64,000 bases of DNA from Chrysomallon squamiferum (lineage: Eukaryota; Mollusca; Gastropoda; Neomphalida; Peltospiridae). The position numbers were made by a program, and so were the translations under genes. Under the pieces are notes generated by a model. That model was not told the DNA's origin. It saw nothing but the letters and a program-made list of their open reading frames with translations, and did no database searches. This document shows, piece by piece, positions 1 through 10,600 of this stretch. Every line of letters starts with the position of its first letter. The stretch's first letter is position 1. The DNA lies in contig CM022672.1 in the NCBI GenBank assembly GCA_012295275.1, forward strand, positions 3,767,443-3,831,442, in the 5' to 3' direction.

Positions 1-237
1 AGTTGATATTTGAGATTTGGCTTAAACATGCTGTGTATGAACGCGCGTACAGAGGAGAACTGATCTTGATATCTATTACTCCTCATCGTCCGAAGTTTAC
101 CAATATCATATTTCAATCCTACGTTGTAACCAGTGAACAAAATCTTCACCTCTAGCAATCCTCTTAATTCAGAATATGCTAATAAACATTTCTCATTAGC
201 AAAGTCAGACAAAGCTACTGACGGCAAAATAATCATC
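1..237 (-). CDS. Partial internal exon of an unidentified gene, running off the left edge
   Basis: Read on the minus strand, an open frame of 78 codons starts just after a splice acceptor (TTTTATAG) and stays open to position 1. With one base carried from the preceding exon, the first complete codons read MIILPSVALSDFANEKC; later stretches include LLEVKILFTGYN and KYDIGKLRTM. Composition is protein-like, with mixed charged and hydrophobic residues and little low complexity, and the frame is long for such AT-rich DNA. An in-frame ATG lies at 234-236, so it could instead be a first coding exon. I do not recognise the family and see no catalytic motif. It is convergent with nothing visible and shares its strand with the GPCR and POLN. 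Confidence 0.45.
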
Positions 238-1096
238 CTATAAAAGAAATCCGTGATTTACCCAGCTATTTGTGAAAAATCTGTCTGCAGATAAACAAGA
301 CGGCTTCAGTAATAAACGTGATGTAAAGGAAGACTGATTAAAAATTATAATATCCATTAGACTGTTTGACACGTGTGAACAGAAATGATTATAGTTTTTA
401 TTATGAGTCAAAGTAAACCTGGTGTTAGCAAGAATGAAATACGTAAAAGTAGATGATTGAATTCTAGCTTCCAAAACTCTGACGTACCTTTAACTGATAG
501 TGACAAACACTTATGTCAAGCCATAAATATACTCATAAACATAAATACATATATAAATACGGACAGAATGAGAAAAGAAACAGGAATACAGAGAAAAAGA
601 GAGAAAGAGAGAATGGCTGGTGTAGTTCAGACCTTCCATATAAAGAAACATGTGAAAGTGGTGATTATATAAATTGCTAATATATATATTTATGGTGGAA
701 ATTTGGTTTTGAATTGGGATAATTTATTGTTTACACTAAAACTGACAACAGCAAAAACTTTACAATTTGGTTTTTTATAACTAGTAATTCTTTTTTTTTT
801 TTTTTTTTATCTCCCTCAAATAACCAGGCATCATTTCTGATTTATATAATTTATTTCTTACGTAATGGAGTTTTAAATAATTTTGTTTCTTTCGATAAAA
901 TCGCACACTTCCCTACTACTAAACGTTACTTTGAAACGTACAGTTGCCTCCCTTGGATCATCCTCCTATTGATCATGTTGAAAATTTACAACAAAGACAA
1001 ATAATTACATGAACAAGTCATTCATTCACAATACCACTTACAACATTACTGTCATGTAATGTACTTGAAATATGAATATTGATATATGCTCTTTAC
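238..1096. other. Gap between two candidate exons; no confident gene
   Basis: AT-rich sequence with a short poly-T run at 791-810. On the minus strand from 965 downward, an open frame beginning EDDPREATVRFK follows an AG and reaches a GTAACG donor-like site. Its phase does not join either neighbouring candidate exon, so I do not call it. The remainder shows nothing recognisable. Confidence 0.4.
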
Positions 1097-1245
1097 CTTT
1101 CATAAACAGCTCACCAAGAGCCCATTTTTCGAGGACGAATTCCAGTATTAGCCACTCTGAAGTTGGGATGTCATCAGTCACCAGGTGATTCCTTTTTGCT
1201 GCGTTTAAGAATGGTGTATAATGATATCGTCGTCCGCCATATAAA
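1097..1245 (-). CDS. Candidate internal exon of an unidentified gene
   Basis: The minus-strand open frame contains YHYTPFLNAAKRNHL, VTDDIPTSEWLILEF and VLEKWALGELFMK and ends at a consensus donor (ATGAAAG then GTAAAG). A possible acceptor (AAACGCAG) lies inside the frame, so the 5' boundary is uncertain; the frame remains open further upstream into low-complexity ATTT repeats. The other two frames have stops. It ends in phase 1, which does not fit the acceptor at 237 directly, so an unseen exon would be needed if the two belong together. A fragment of an old mobile element is an alternative. The family was not recognised. Confidence 0.35.
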
Positions 1246-1265
1246 TATATGATAGCAAAAATAAA

Positions 1266-1297
<32 letters not shown>

Positions 1298-1431
1298 AAA
1301 AGCGATTACTGGACGCTAACCTATATCTAGCAGACCCAGCAATATCCGTGCAGAAGTCCGCATGAACTGTTCTCAGCTGTAGGATACTCGTGCTGTAAGT
1401 TTTGCTTACATAATATGCTTTTATTTCATTC

Positions 1432-1474
<43 letters not shown>

Positions 1475-2228
1475 TTTATTGATGATAGGAAAACTGGTAG
1501 GATTCGGACATTGTGTGTGCGAAGTAATCACATACGTCTGAAAAACGACCACAACGACCGGGCAGTGTAAGTGGTGTTCATACATTATGTATGAAGTGTC
1601 ATTTTCGATTAGAGTTAACCTTGTCACCCATTTATTATACATTACATGCGATGTACATATATTAATTAAGATCTTACAGCTATGAAATGAGCTTTACACA
1701 TGTGTTTATAACTCAGGTCAACAAGTGTCGTTTATATTGATAAAATGGAAGAAAAGTAGCAAAAGAAAAACACAAAGAAGAAGAAGAAGCAATAAGAAAA
1801 ACGAATTTCGATTATTCTGAATGTCTAATAACAAGTTTTATGTCTGATGTGTGTGTGTGCGTGTGGGCGTGTATATGTATGTATGTATGTATGTATGTAT
1901 ATATATATATATAAAACGTATCTTACTATATTAATACAATGATAACATAATTCAGTATATTAATAAAATTGTAAAATAGTTTCAGAAAAAGGTATGAAAT
2001 ATTCATTGCCCGGTAACTAGATCCAAACATGGTAAACACACTGATGAGACGATACTACATGGACGATACAATATGGATATTAACTGTTGAAAATGAATAT
2101 AGAGGAGAATCATGTTAGTACATTTTTATAATACACTAACATATTTAAATCCTCCAGTCAACCATATGCAATGTTCTTTAACAGGTTCCAGAAGGCAGGC
2201 TGGTCAGAGGATCAACGGCTGAAACTCT
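1246..2228. other. Intergenic, repeat-rich, no gene seen
   Basis: Contains AAAT repeats near 1260-1295, an (ATT)n tract at 1432-1473, and GT/TATG/TA microsatellites at about 1848-1912. The last 60 bases before the GPCR stop codon are presumably its 3' UTR. I see no further coding frame. Confidence 0.6.
1432..1473. repeat. (ATT)n microsatellite
   Basis: About 14 uninterrupted ATT units. The ORF across it is a poly-Asn artefact on the minus strand. Confidence 0.95.
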
Positions 2229-3122
2229 TCATCGAAGAAGTTGTTTGAATGATTGTCTGAATCTACTGTTTTTGATTCCATAGATAAAAAAGTTGGAGCC
2301 TGAGCTGCAGAGCCCCAGGACAGACAAAGCTTTTAGAGTAACAAGGCTGGACACAGTGGGATTGAAAGCGCTCCAGAACACATAGACTATCTGAGGCATC
2401 CAGCACATCAGAGAAAAGCTGTACACGATGATCATGAGCGACGATTTTACTGTGTCCATCTGTCGAATGTCGCTTTGAAACTGAAACTCACTGTTTCTTT
2501 TCCTTACTTTAATTTCGGCTAACACGACTCGAACGAAGGACAAGAAACCCGCAAACATAACCAATCCCATAATTGACAGAACAGTCCAGATGTAGTATCT
2601 GGGCAAGATGTTCGTATTAAAACAGTACTTGCCGTAGGCCCATGTGTCGATTCCACTGATTATAGGCATCATTAAAGCTACAATTCCAGCAAAGATGACT
2701 CCACAACATATTATGCTTTTTTTTATTGTAACGTGCGACAAGTAGTGAAACGGAAACTGAATGGCGTAGAATCGTTCGATCGAAAGAAGAGACAAGAATG
2801 TCATTGCCAAAGCGATACAAACGTAAGAATTGAAAACATTCACCAGACATGGGATTTTTGAAAAGTTTGCAGGGCTTGACAAAAGCTTGGTTGGTATGTA
2901 CACAGCTCCCATGAGAAAGTCGCCAAAAGAGAGAAACGCCACCATGACGTTACTTGGATTCTGGAGCGTCTTGAAACGCCACACGGCGGTAATCACAAGA
3001 CCATTCCCTCCAACGATGATTGGAATAAGACTAATTTCAAAAGATATCATGACATAAACTGAAGCACCATATTCTGGTAAGTTGGTTGAGTTCGATAACG
3101 ACACATTTATATTTTCAGCCAT
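2229..3122 (-). CDS. Intronless class A (rhodopsin-like) G-protein-coupled receptor, orphan
   Basis: Predicted 297-residue seven-pass plasma-membrane receptor that would signal through heterotrimeric G proteins. The extracellular N-terminus has two N-glycosylation sequons (N6-V-S, N11-S-T). Visible class A landmarks are GN39-40 in TM1 (N1.50), D68 in TM2 (SFGD, D2.50), C92 at the top of TM3 and C167 in loop 2 (the usual disulfide pair), ERF at 116-118 in place of DRY, CWMP at 240-243 in TM6, and NFFIY at 277-281 in place of NPxxY. TM4 lacks the usual Trp and TM5 lacks the usual Pro. Loops are short and the C-tail ends about 15 residues after TM7, with no palmitoylation cysteine. The start is supported by an in-frame TGA 12 bases upstream and an AAAATGG context. 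The ligand cannot be inferred; the general shape resembles small amine-, adenosine- or peptide-type invertebrate orphans. Confidence 0.9.
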   Translation of the reverse strand: MAENINVSLSNSTNLPEYGASVYVMISFEISLIPIIVGGNGLVITAVWRFKTLQNPSNVMVAFLSFGDFLMGAVYIPTKLLSSPANFSKIPCLVNVFNSYVCIALAMTFLSLLSIERFYAIQFPFHYLSHVTIKKSIICCGVIFAGIVALMMPIISGIDTWAYGKYCFNTNILPRYYIWTVLSIMGLVMFAGFLSFVRVVLAEIKVRKRNSEFQFQSDIRQMDTVKSSLMIIVYSFSLMCWMPQIVYVFWSAFNPTVSSLVTLKALSVLGLCSSGSNFFIYGIKNSRFRQSFKQLLR

Positions 3123-4562
3123 TTTAGTCCTTCACATTTTAAAATAATTGTCAAATTTTTAATTGTAGTAAATATTTCTTGCGCACAATAAAATATGGAT
3201 ACATCAACAGCACAGTAAAATATTGATAGCTGATAACTTATTGTTCAGCGATACATAATGAAGTATCTGTAGAGTTGATGATTATCTTTTTTAAGATGCA
3301 CACTGTGACGTAATGTTTTATTTCACATTTTTGCCCCGCGAAATTATTTCCGTACTAACAGAATTAACTGTTATTCCAGTTTTTAAACTAAAAAAACAAA
3401 CAAAACAAAAAACACAATGTTCCTTAAAAAGAAATCTTCATACTCTGGTAAATCTTTAGCACTGAACATTAATGTAACTTCGACTATTTGAACATTGTGG
3501 TACGTGTCTCGGTTTTTTTTTTATAACAAAACGATCCCTGCATTTTATTTTGACGGACGTAAAGCTTCATTCTTTCTTTTATTTTAGACTCGTATTCATT
3601 CTCTGCCTATAATACAGTTAAAAGAAGACCATTATTTCTGATCAATCAGCTTCACGGGCGGGTTTAGGTACACATCCGTTCCTGCAAGCATATACGGTAT
3701 GATTCGTAACATCTTTCATTAATTTTGGTTTATGTTATTCATAAACGTATGGCAACTTCTTATCACCACCCCGAAAGGTGCTTGAATCTGCATGAACCTA
3801 AATACTGTAAACATCACCCCTTTGTAAACTATAGCTCAGCCCCTGTCACTGGTAGTACGATGAATAATTTTCATCAGGAACTTCAGAAGAAATCATCAAT
3901 ATATCTGCCACGCTATTGCTTTGACTGGGTGTAAATGCCTTTTTGTAGAAACATTTCCCGTATAAAAAGCTTTTCTTTGTGAAGCTAAAAAAAAAAAAAA
4001 AAAAGCAGCAATATATTAAATAACAAAGTTAATGTAATCAACTATTGTTTCTTTTCTTTTTTAAGAAAGAAATAACAAGGCCTAAAAATAATGGAAACTA
4101 ACATATACTGTTATTTTCTTTATTAATTAGAAGAAAGTTTATGACACACATCCCATGAAGAGAAAAGTGTAAGGACACATAAAATTTTAAAATATTGCAA
4201 AAATGTTCACCTATATTAAAGGTGTTCAAATTCTCTTCTTTAATAACTAGCAATAATTGAAAAATAATTAGTATCTTCATAATATACAAACTTTATAAAA
4301 TTAAGCCAATACACCAACATTCATAAATAATACACAATATCAGTTAATATTAAAATATATTAATCCTTGACTGAGAACAAGTAGCCATAATTTACTGTCT
4401 CATATGACAGGTTCTTAACCATAATAATTATGCAGCTAAATCATAGGTTAAAAATGTTGATACATTGTTAAATAAAAATATTGTTCTTCCTTAATAACCA
4501 TCAAAATTAATGTGCTGATGGACATAAAAAATATAAAAAGAGATCTATATATATTTATATAC

Positions 4563-4621
<59 letters not shown>

Positions 4622-5649
4622 CAAATATAATAATAATAATTTAAATAACAATGTATTAACAAGTAACCTAAACAATAACAATAACAATGTTCAGTTTGTT
4701 ATAATTATTTATTAACATAATCACACCATTAACATAAAAAGCAAAGGCAGAAATGTCTGTAATGCTTGGAACTGTCTGGTAATGGATTTTGATGTTAATT
4801 ACATTTAAAAGTTTGACATCACTCAGTAAACCTTTGATGGCAATTCTATTATCAGTTCTTTAAACAATTTTAATCAACTGCTGTCTTGGTACCAGTATAA
4901 ATTAATACAGTTTCTGATGCAAAATATCTTTGTTATTCAACAGTGTGTTAGATATAGATGTATCAATGTGTCTCTGTTATTTGGAAATTTCGGTCCAAAG
5001 CAGGTGCATCTGATCATCGCAGATATTATCATTTATTATTTTATATTTTCTTTGAGTAAATTAAATCTGTGGATATTTATTTTAAAATATTTTAAAAGAA
5101 TAATAATAATAATAATAATAATAATTATAATCCAGCTAAATAATTGTTTGTTCACAGAATATTAATAATGCAAAGATGTACACAAATGCAATGATTATAA
5201 CAATAACAACAATATTAACCTAAACAATAACAAAAGTATTCACTTTCAATTATAATTATTTATTAACACAGATGATTCTCTGAAACATAAGAATAAAAAC
5301 AAAACAAAAACAAAAAACATCAACACAAACCTATATCTCCCCATCCCCCCCAAAAAAAAACAATTAGTTAATTTAACAATTTAGTAATGAAGAATGCTTT
5401 AACAATAAAGAAGCACACAGGGCATTCTGAGATAGTCTATAGGGAATCAGCTGATCTCTGCAATGAATGAATCAGAACCATTTGATATATTGACCCCTCC
5501 CCCCAAAAAACCCCAAACAAACAAATAAATAAACAATAAACATTCAAACAAACAAATAAACAAAACAAAAAACTAAAGCCAGTATCAATTCACTAATATA
5601 GAAATAATAGTATATATTCCTCTATATAAGACAACAATATAATAATGCA
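3123..5649. other. Intergenic between GPCR and POLN; no gene seen
   Basis: AT-rich sequence with a poly-A run at about 3988-4004, (AAT)n at 4564-4621, a second AAT run near 5100-5125, and C-rich/A-rich stretches near 5338-5360 and 5490-5530. Both genes are on the minus strand, so this holds the 3' flank of POLN and the 5' flank of the GPCR. No canonical AATAAA for POLN lies close to its stop on the minus strand; CATAAA variants occur near 5705 and 5760. Confidence 0.6.
4564..4621. repeat. (AAT)n microsatellite
   Basis: About 19 AAT units; the long Ile- and Asn-rich frames over it are artefacts. Confidence 0.95.
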
Positions 5650-5945
5650 GATGTTCCTAGTTTTGATCTGATATAATCATGTTCCCTTGGGGTGATTTGA
5701 TTTTATGAACATGTTTCTAGATGATAACCTCTCTGTTCATATTATAATAATATTATCCTTTATGTAATTTCCTGAACATATATGTAGAAGGTGATCTGTC
5801 TGGCTCTCATTATTATAGTGTTCACCTGTCTTCTTCACACTACATTAATGTTCCATTTTTTGTAATTTTATGTTTCTCTCTGGTTCATATAAAAGTGTTC
5901 CACTTTCTGTGATTTGAACTTATGAACATGTTTCCAAATGAGCCC
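5650..5945. repeat. Decayed tandem repeat overlapping the POLN 3' end
   Basis: Related segments begin with (A/G)TGTTCC at 5651, 5679, 5848 and 5894. The 5679 and 5894 copies share GTGATTTGA, then TTATGAACATGTTTC. The last copy overlaps the final codons and the stop of POLN, so the terminal HLETCS residues derive from the repeat. Unit length is irregular (about 30-170) and identity is low, so this is an old duplication. Confidence 0.5.
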
Positions 5946-6044
5946 AGGACTTGCCTGCACTTAGTGATATCAAGATAGGAACTTTCAGTTTAACCATATC
6001 TCCACACAGTTCATCACAGTTCTCCATTACATCTTTGACAATAT
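5920..6044 (-). CDS. POLN: POLN exon 22 (C-terminus, stop)
   Basis: Follows a TTTATACAG acceptor. It encodes the end of the palm, including [17 protein letters not shown], matching the conserved SLSAGxSWxHL block of Pol nu, and ends with TAA at 5920-5922. The human protein continues for several dozen poorly conserved residues that are absent here. Confidence 0.9.
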
Positions 6045-7595
6045 CTGTATAAATTAAAATCCCAGTTTAATATCACATTTATAATAATTCAAATTTATAT
6101 ACCTTTCTTAATTAGTTGTTTATTGTTGTTGTTGTTGTTGTTATTATTATTATTTTATTTTAAAAGAAATATTTAAATAAATATAATTTAAAAAAATTAT
6201 TAAACAGTAAATAAAACTTTAAAAGTATTAATAATAAATTTATTGAAAAGAAATATATTACATCAGAATAATAATAATAAATGATTATATATCATTATGA
6301 TTTTGTTTTTGAAAATAACAATTTTAGTTTCAATTTTATTTAATAATTTACATTTTTGATGATGATATTGTTGATAATGATATATTATTTATCAGCAAAT
6401 TCAAAATTTTTATTCAACACATTGCCTCGTACCTTTCACAGTATCTATTTCACTTTCTGGAACTTCCCACAGTAATTCATCATGTATCTGAATCAAAAGC
6501 CTGAAAACAGTGATACCCAAGTAAAAACTCGGTTAGCCTTTGTCTTATATAAAGACATAGATCTTTTATTTAAAATACAGCATCAGATTAGGGTTTGCCT
6601 GATTAACAACAGATTACCAGATCAATTCAGTTCTTTATGTACATTAAGCTTTTTCTATTTCATCAGCTGTTTTTACACTTTCAACATGGCTGCCTTGTAA
6701 AGATTAGCAACTCACGTCATATATGCCATAAATATTTTTATAAAACCAAAAAATACAAAAGTTATAAATCTAAAAAACCACTAAGGCAGATTATATTAAA
6801 AGTTTTAACATGTACTATTCTGTAACTAGAATGTGCATATAAAAGATTATTTTAATCTGTTAAGAGTGATATCAATGGGTTTCTTTGGTCATTCATACAT
6901 TTTCAAGTCATTTATCAGAAATCTAATAACCATCAGTATAAAAATATTAAAATAATCATTCATTGATTCTCATATTTTAATAGTCTTTACTAATGAAAAA
7001 CTAAAAATTTCACTTAACTCATCACTATTTTTTTTTTATGAATTATAACTTACATATAAAAGAGAAATAAAATACAATGTTTTTTTTATACATGCATATT
7101 CCTTATTATCTGCTAGCATTATTGACACTGCAGTCAGGCAATCTAACTCTCGAGAACATAAAATTCTTCAGTTTTTGGCAGATATATATATATAAATACA
7201 TAACCACTACTACAAATTGATAGGCACAAGAACTGAATACTGATATCAGCCCATTTCAGCAGCCAACAGCTTTGTTTTCTGTAACAAATCCGTTAACACA
7301 CTAACACTGTTTTGGCAGACTAATCAGGCCCCTGGAGTGTGTGGCAGACAAATGATGTTTTAAACAGTTTATTCAAAAATAAATGATGAATTAAATTAAT
7401 AGATTTTAAGAGGATATTGTTACTTGTTTTTAGAATTAATATTAAAAGAATTGACTTAAAAAACTTACTTAGTATGAAGACTGCAATGAAGTCTGAGCTG
7501 TTTTTCCACTTTCAACATAGCTGCTTTACAAAGATCAGCAGCTGATCCTATATGTCATAATGAAATTTAAAACAACAACAACAACAAAAAACCAC

Positions 7596-7633
<38 letters not shown>

Positions 7634-10600
7634 CAAAATAAATGAATAAATAAATAAATAAACAAAACATGGAAATTGTTTTTTAAATTTTCAGTTTTTA
7701 TATAATAATTAGAGCTGTTATCTTTTTAAAATAATTCATTTGAAGACAATAAAACAATTAACATTAAAGTCATACAAATATATGAGACCTTGTTTCATTT
7801 ACTGTTACATAATGACAATTTTAATTTATACTGTCAGTTTTTCCTAAGCCTAAGCTTTTGGAGATTTTTCCATTTTAAGCATCTAAAATCTGCTTTTGCC
7901 ACAGAGTTATCTGCTCCCATCCAAAACTAACCAAGCTGAATTAAATATTATTAAATAATAAAATGATTTACCTTGAACACAGAAGTTGACTGCTTGTCTA
8001 GCAGCCTGTGCTCTTAGTTGATAAGAAGGATGTTTAATATTGGGTATCTGGCGTCTTCTATTAAATATTGTACAAGTATAACCTACAATTTAAAATGTAT
8101 ACAAGTTTATTAGATAAAATAAAATACACCTGAGAAAATGCCCAATCAGATATTTTCTGTTCTGCATAGACAAAAATATAAAATATTTAATAATAATAAT
8201 AAGAAGAAGAAGATGAAGAAGAAGATGAAGAAGAAGAAGAAATAATAAAAAGAAATAGGACTCCCAAGGCCTAAAAATGATAAAAATAACCCAATAAGCT
8301 GGGACAATTATTGTCATGTTAACTTATATACTAAGAAAAAACTGGCCATTGGCTTTGAATGAAATACAAAAATTGGATATAAATACAATAAAAGATACAT
8401 TTTTAAATGTTTAATATTATAATGATATTAAATTTATATGAATTAATGTCTTTAATGAATATTAAAGTTGGTTATTTTCTTTAAACGACATACCATGTTC
8501 TTGGCAAAATTGAACACATTTGTTTGTAAAGCTATTTATTGCAGGAAACTTCACTGGAAGGAAAAAAAATAAAAATAAAAATAAATAAATAATAATAACA
8601 ATAATAATAATAAAATAAATAAAAAACTATAAGCAAAATTAAGTAAAATATAGTGAAGTAAAGTAAAACAAACAAACAAATAAATAAATAAATTTTAAAA
8701 AGTTAAAACTCTTTCTGCAATATATATATAATAAATATTGAAGTAAGAGTTTTTTAGCACATATGACAATAACAATAATACTGCTTTATATTAACCAAGA
8801 AAATGAAGATGGAACTTCAGGGTGTTTTTATACATGTTATTAAATACTGTCATAAAATTAAAAAAAAAAATTTCATAAAAATAAAAAAAATATAGAAAAA
8901 TAAAACAAATAGACCAAGCTGTTCGGAAAGTTTTTGGTAAAGTTACTGCCTTAAAGTATTATAATTACAACTTACAGAGAAAACTTTCCATTACACCTTT
9001 CGCATTGTCTGGACTAACTTTAAGATACTCAGACAATCTTTCCTTCCCTGTAAAATGTAAAATGAATGAAAAATTACACTTGATAAATGCTAGTTCAGTA
9101 ACATGTTGATTTACTTAAACCAATATTCATATTACTCTTTTGTAAAGAATTTTGCTGATACATGAATATAATGTGAAGAGATAACTGTAAAACTGTATAA
9201 TAAATAAAAAATAAAAAACAAGAATAATTTTATACTGTGATAATAATGAACTTAATTTCAAACATTTCTACTTGTAAAAAAAAAAAAAAAAAAAAAAAAT
9301 GAAAAAAAGAAAGAAGTTTTAAAAAAAGATTAAAAAGTCCAGAGCTAACCTACTCCATACATGACAGAATAAACAACTCTTTTTGTCTGTTCTCTCTCTG
9401 CAGTGGTAACATCACATGCTTGTTTCTTCAACCTAGCAAACAAAACTAGTCATAAATTGTTATATTTCCTTTCTTTAAGTATTCTTTTTATTGGATTAAT
9501 TTATTAGTCATACAGTCAAGATAAATCTAAGATGACTAAAGTAATAAGAAAACATGATACATCTCATAATCAGGATTTAATATGGGCATGAGTGTCACCA
9601 TGGATCATTACAGTTTGAAAAAGTCAATTTTTGTTGTTACCCAATCTTATTATAAATAAACATTTGCAAATATAACCTAAAATCTGAATATATCTATAGT
9701 CTGCTTATTTAGCAGTATAATCAATAGTTAAATACCAGTTAAGATCATAGTTAAGCATTAATATAATTATTGCTGTCTGAAAATGTTAATTTCAATCATT
9801 TATACTTTTTACTGTCTCACCATTGTGATGTCAGCTGAATAAAAATATCTTCATCTGTTTGTGTTCTGAACATGTTGAGTAAAGTTGGGTCATCAGACAA
9901 GTGTGCCAACAGTCGCAACTCAATCTGCTGGAAGTCTTAATAAATTTAACAAAAACAAGAAAAAACATAAATAATGTTTTGGATTTTTTCTTGTTTTCTT
10001 AATTTTATTAAGACTTAAATGCTGTTCTTCAAAACAAAGTCACACTAATTTTTAAACATACTATTAGAATACCAAATATGACAATGCTTTTGGGGGGATA
10101 TTGTTAACTTTCATACAAAGACTGTTAATGGCATTTGATTCTTTTTTGAATAGTAAAATTATTTTTCATAGTTTTACAAATAATAAAAAAAGTAAGAAAC
10201 AAAGGATTATTCAGTACTTCTTTTTTTCTTTAGTTGTCTTTGAAATTCAGAATATTTGATAATGTTTATTTGTACTCTGTTACAGGAAGACTGATTACTT
10301 AGTAAGTCAGTCACTCTGTCACTGAATGACTCTTAAGAAATGAAACCTCTTTGTTTTATGTAATTGATTTCCACTATTCACTGATGATTCTTGAGACACT
10401 ATTTTATAAATTAATTTACCTGCAGCTAGCAGTAAACATCCATCATGGCTAATGTAAGGCTCTCTGGCAAATATCTCCATCTTCTGATCATTTGCATTTC
10501 CTGAAAAACAAAGATAACATACTAAATTTTATTGTTACATTGTTTTTAAACAAAATTTATTGAGTATTGATTAAATTATTACTGTAATTTGTTTGTTATT

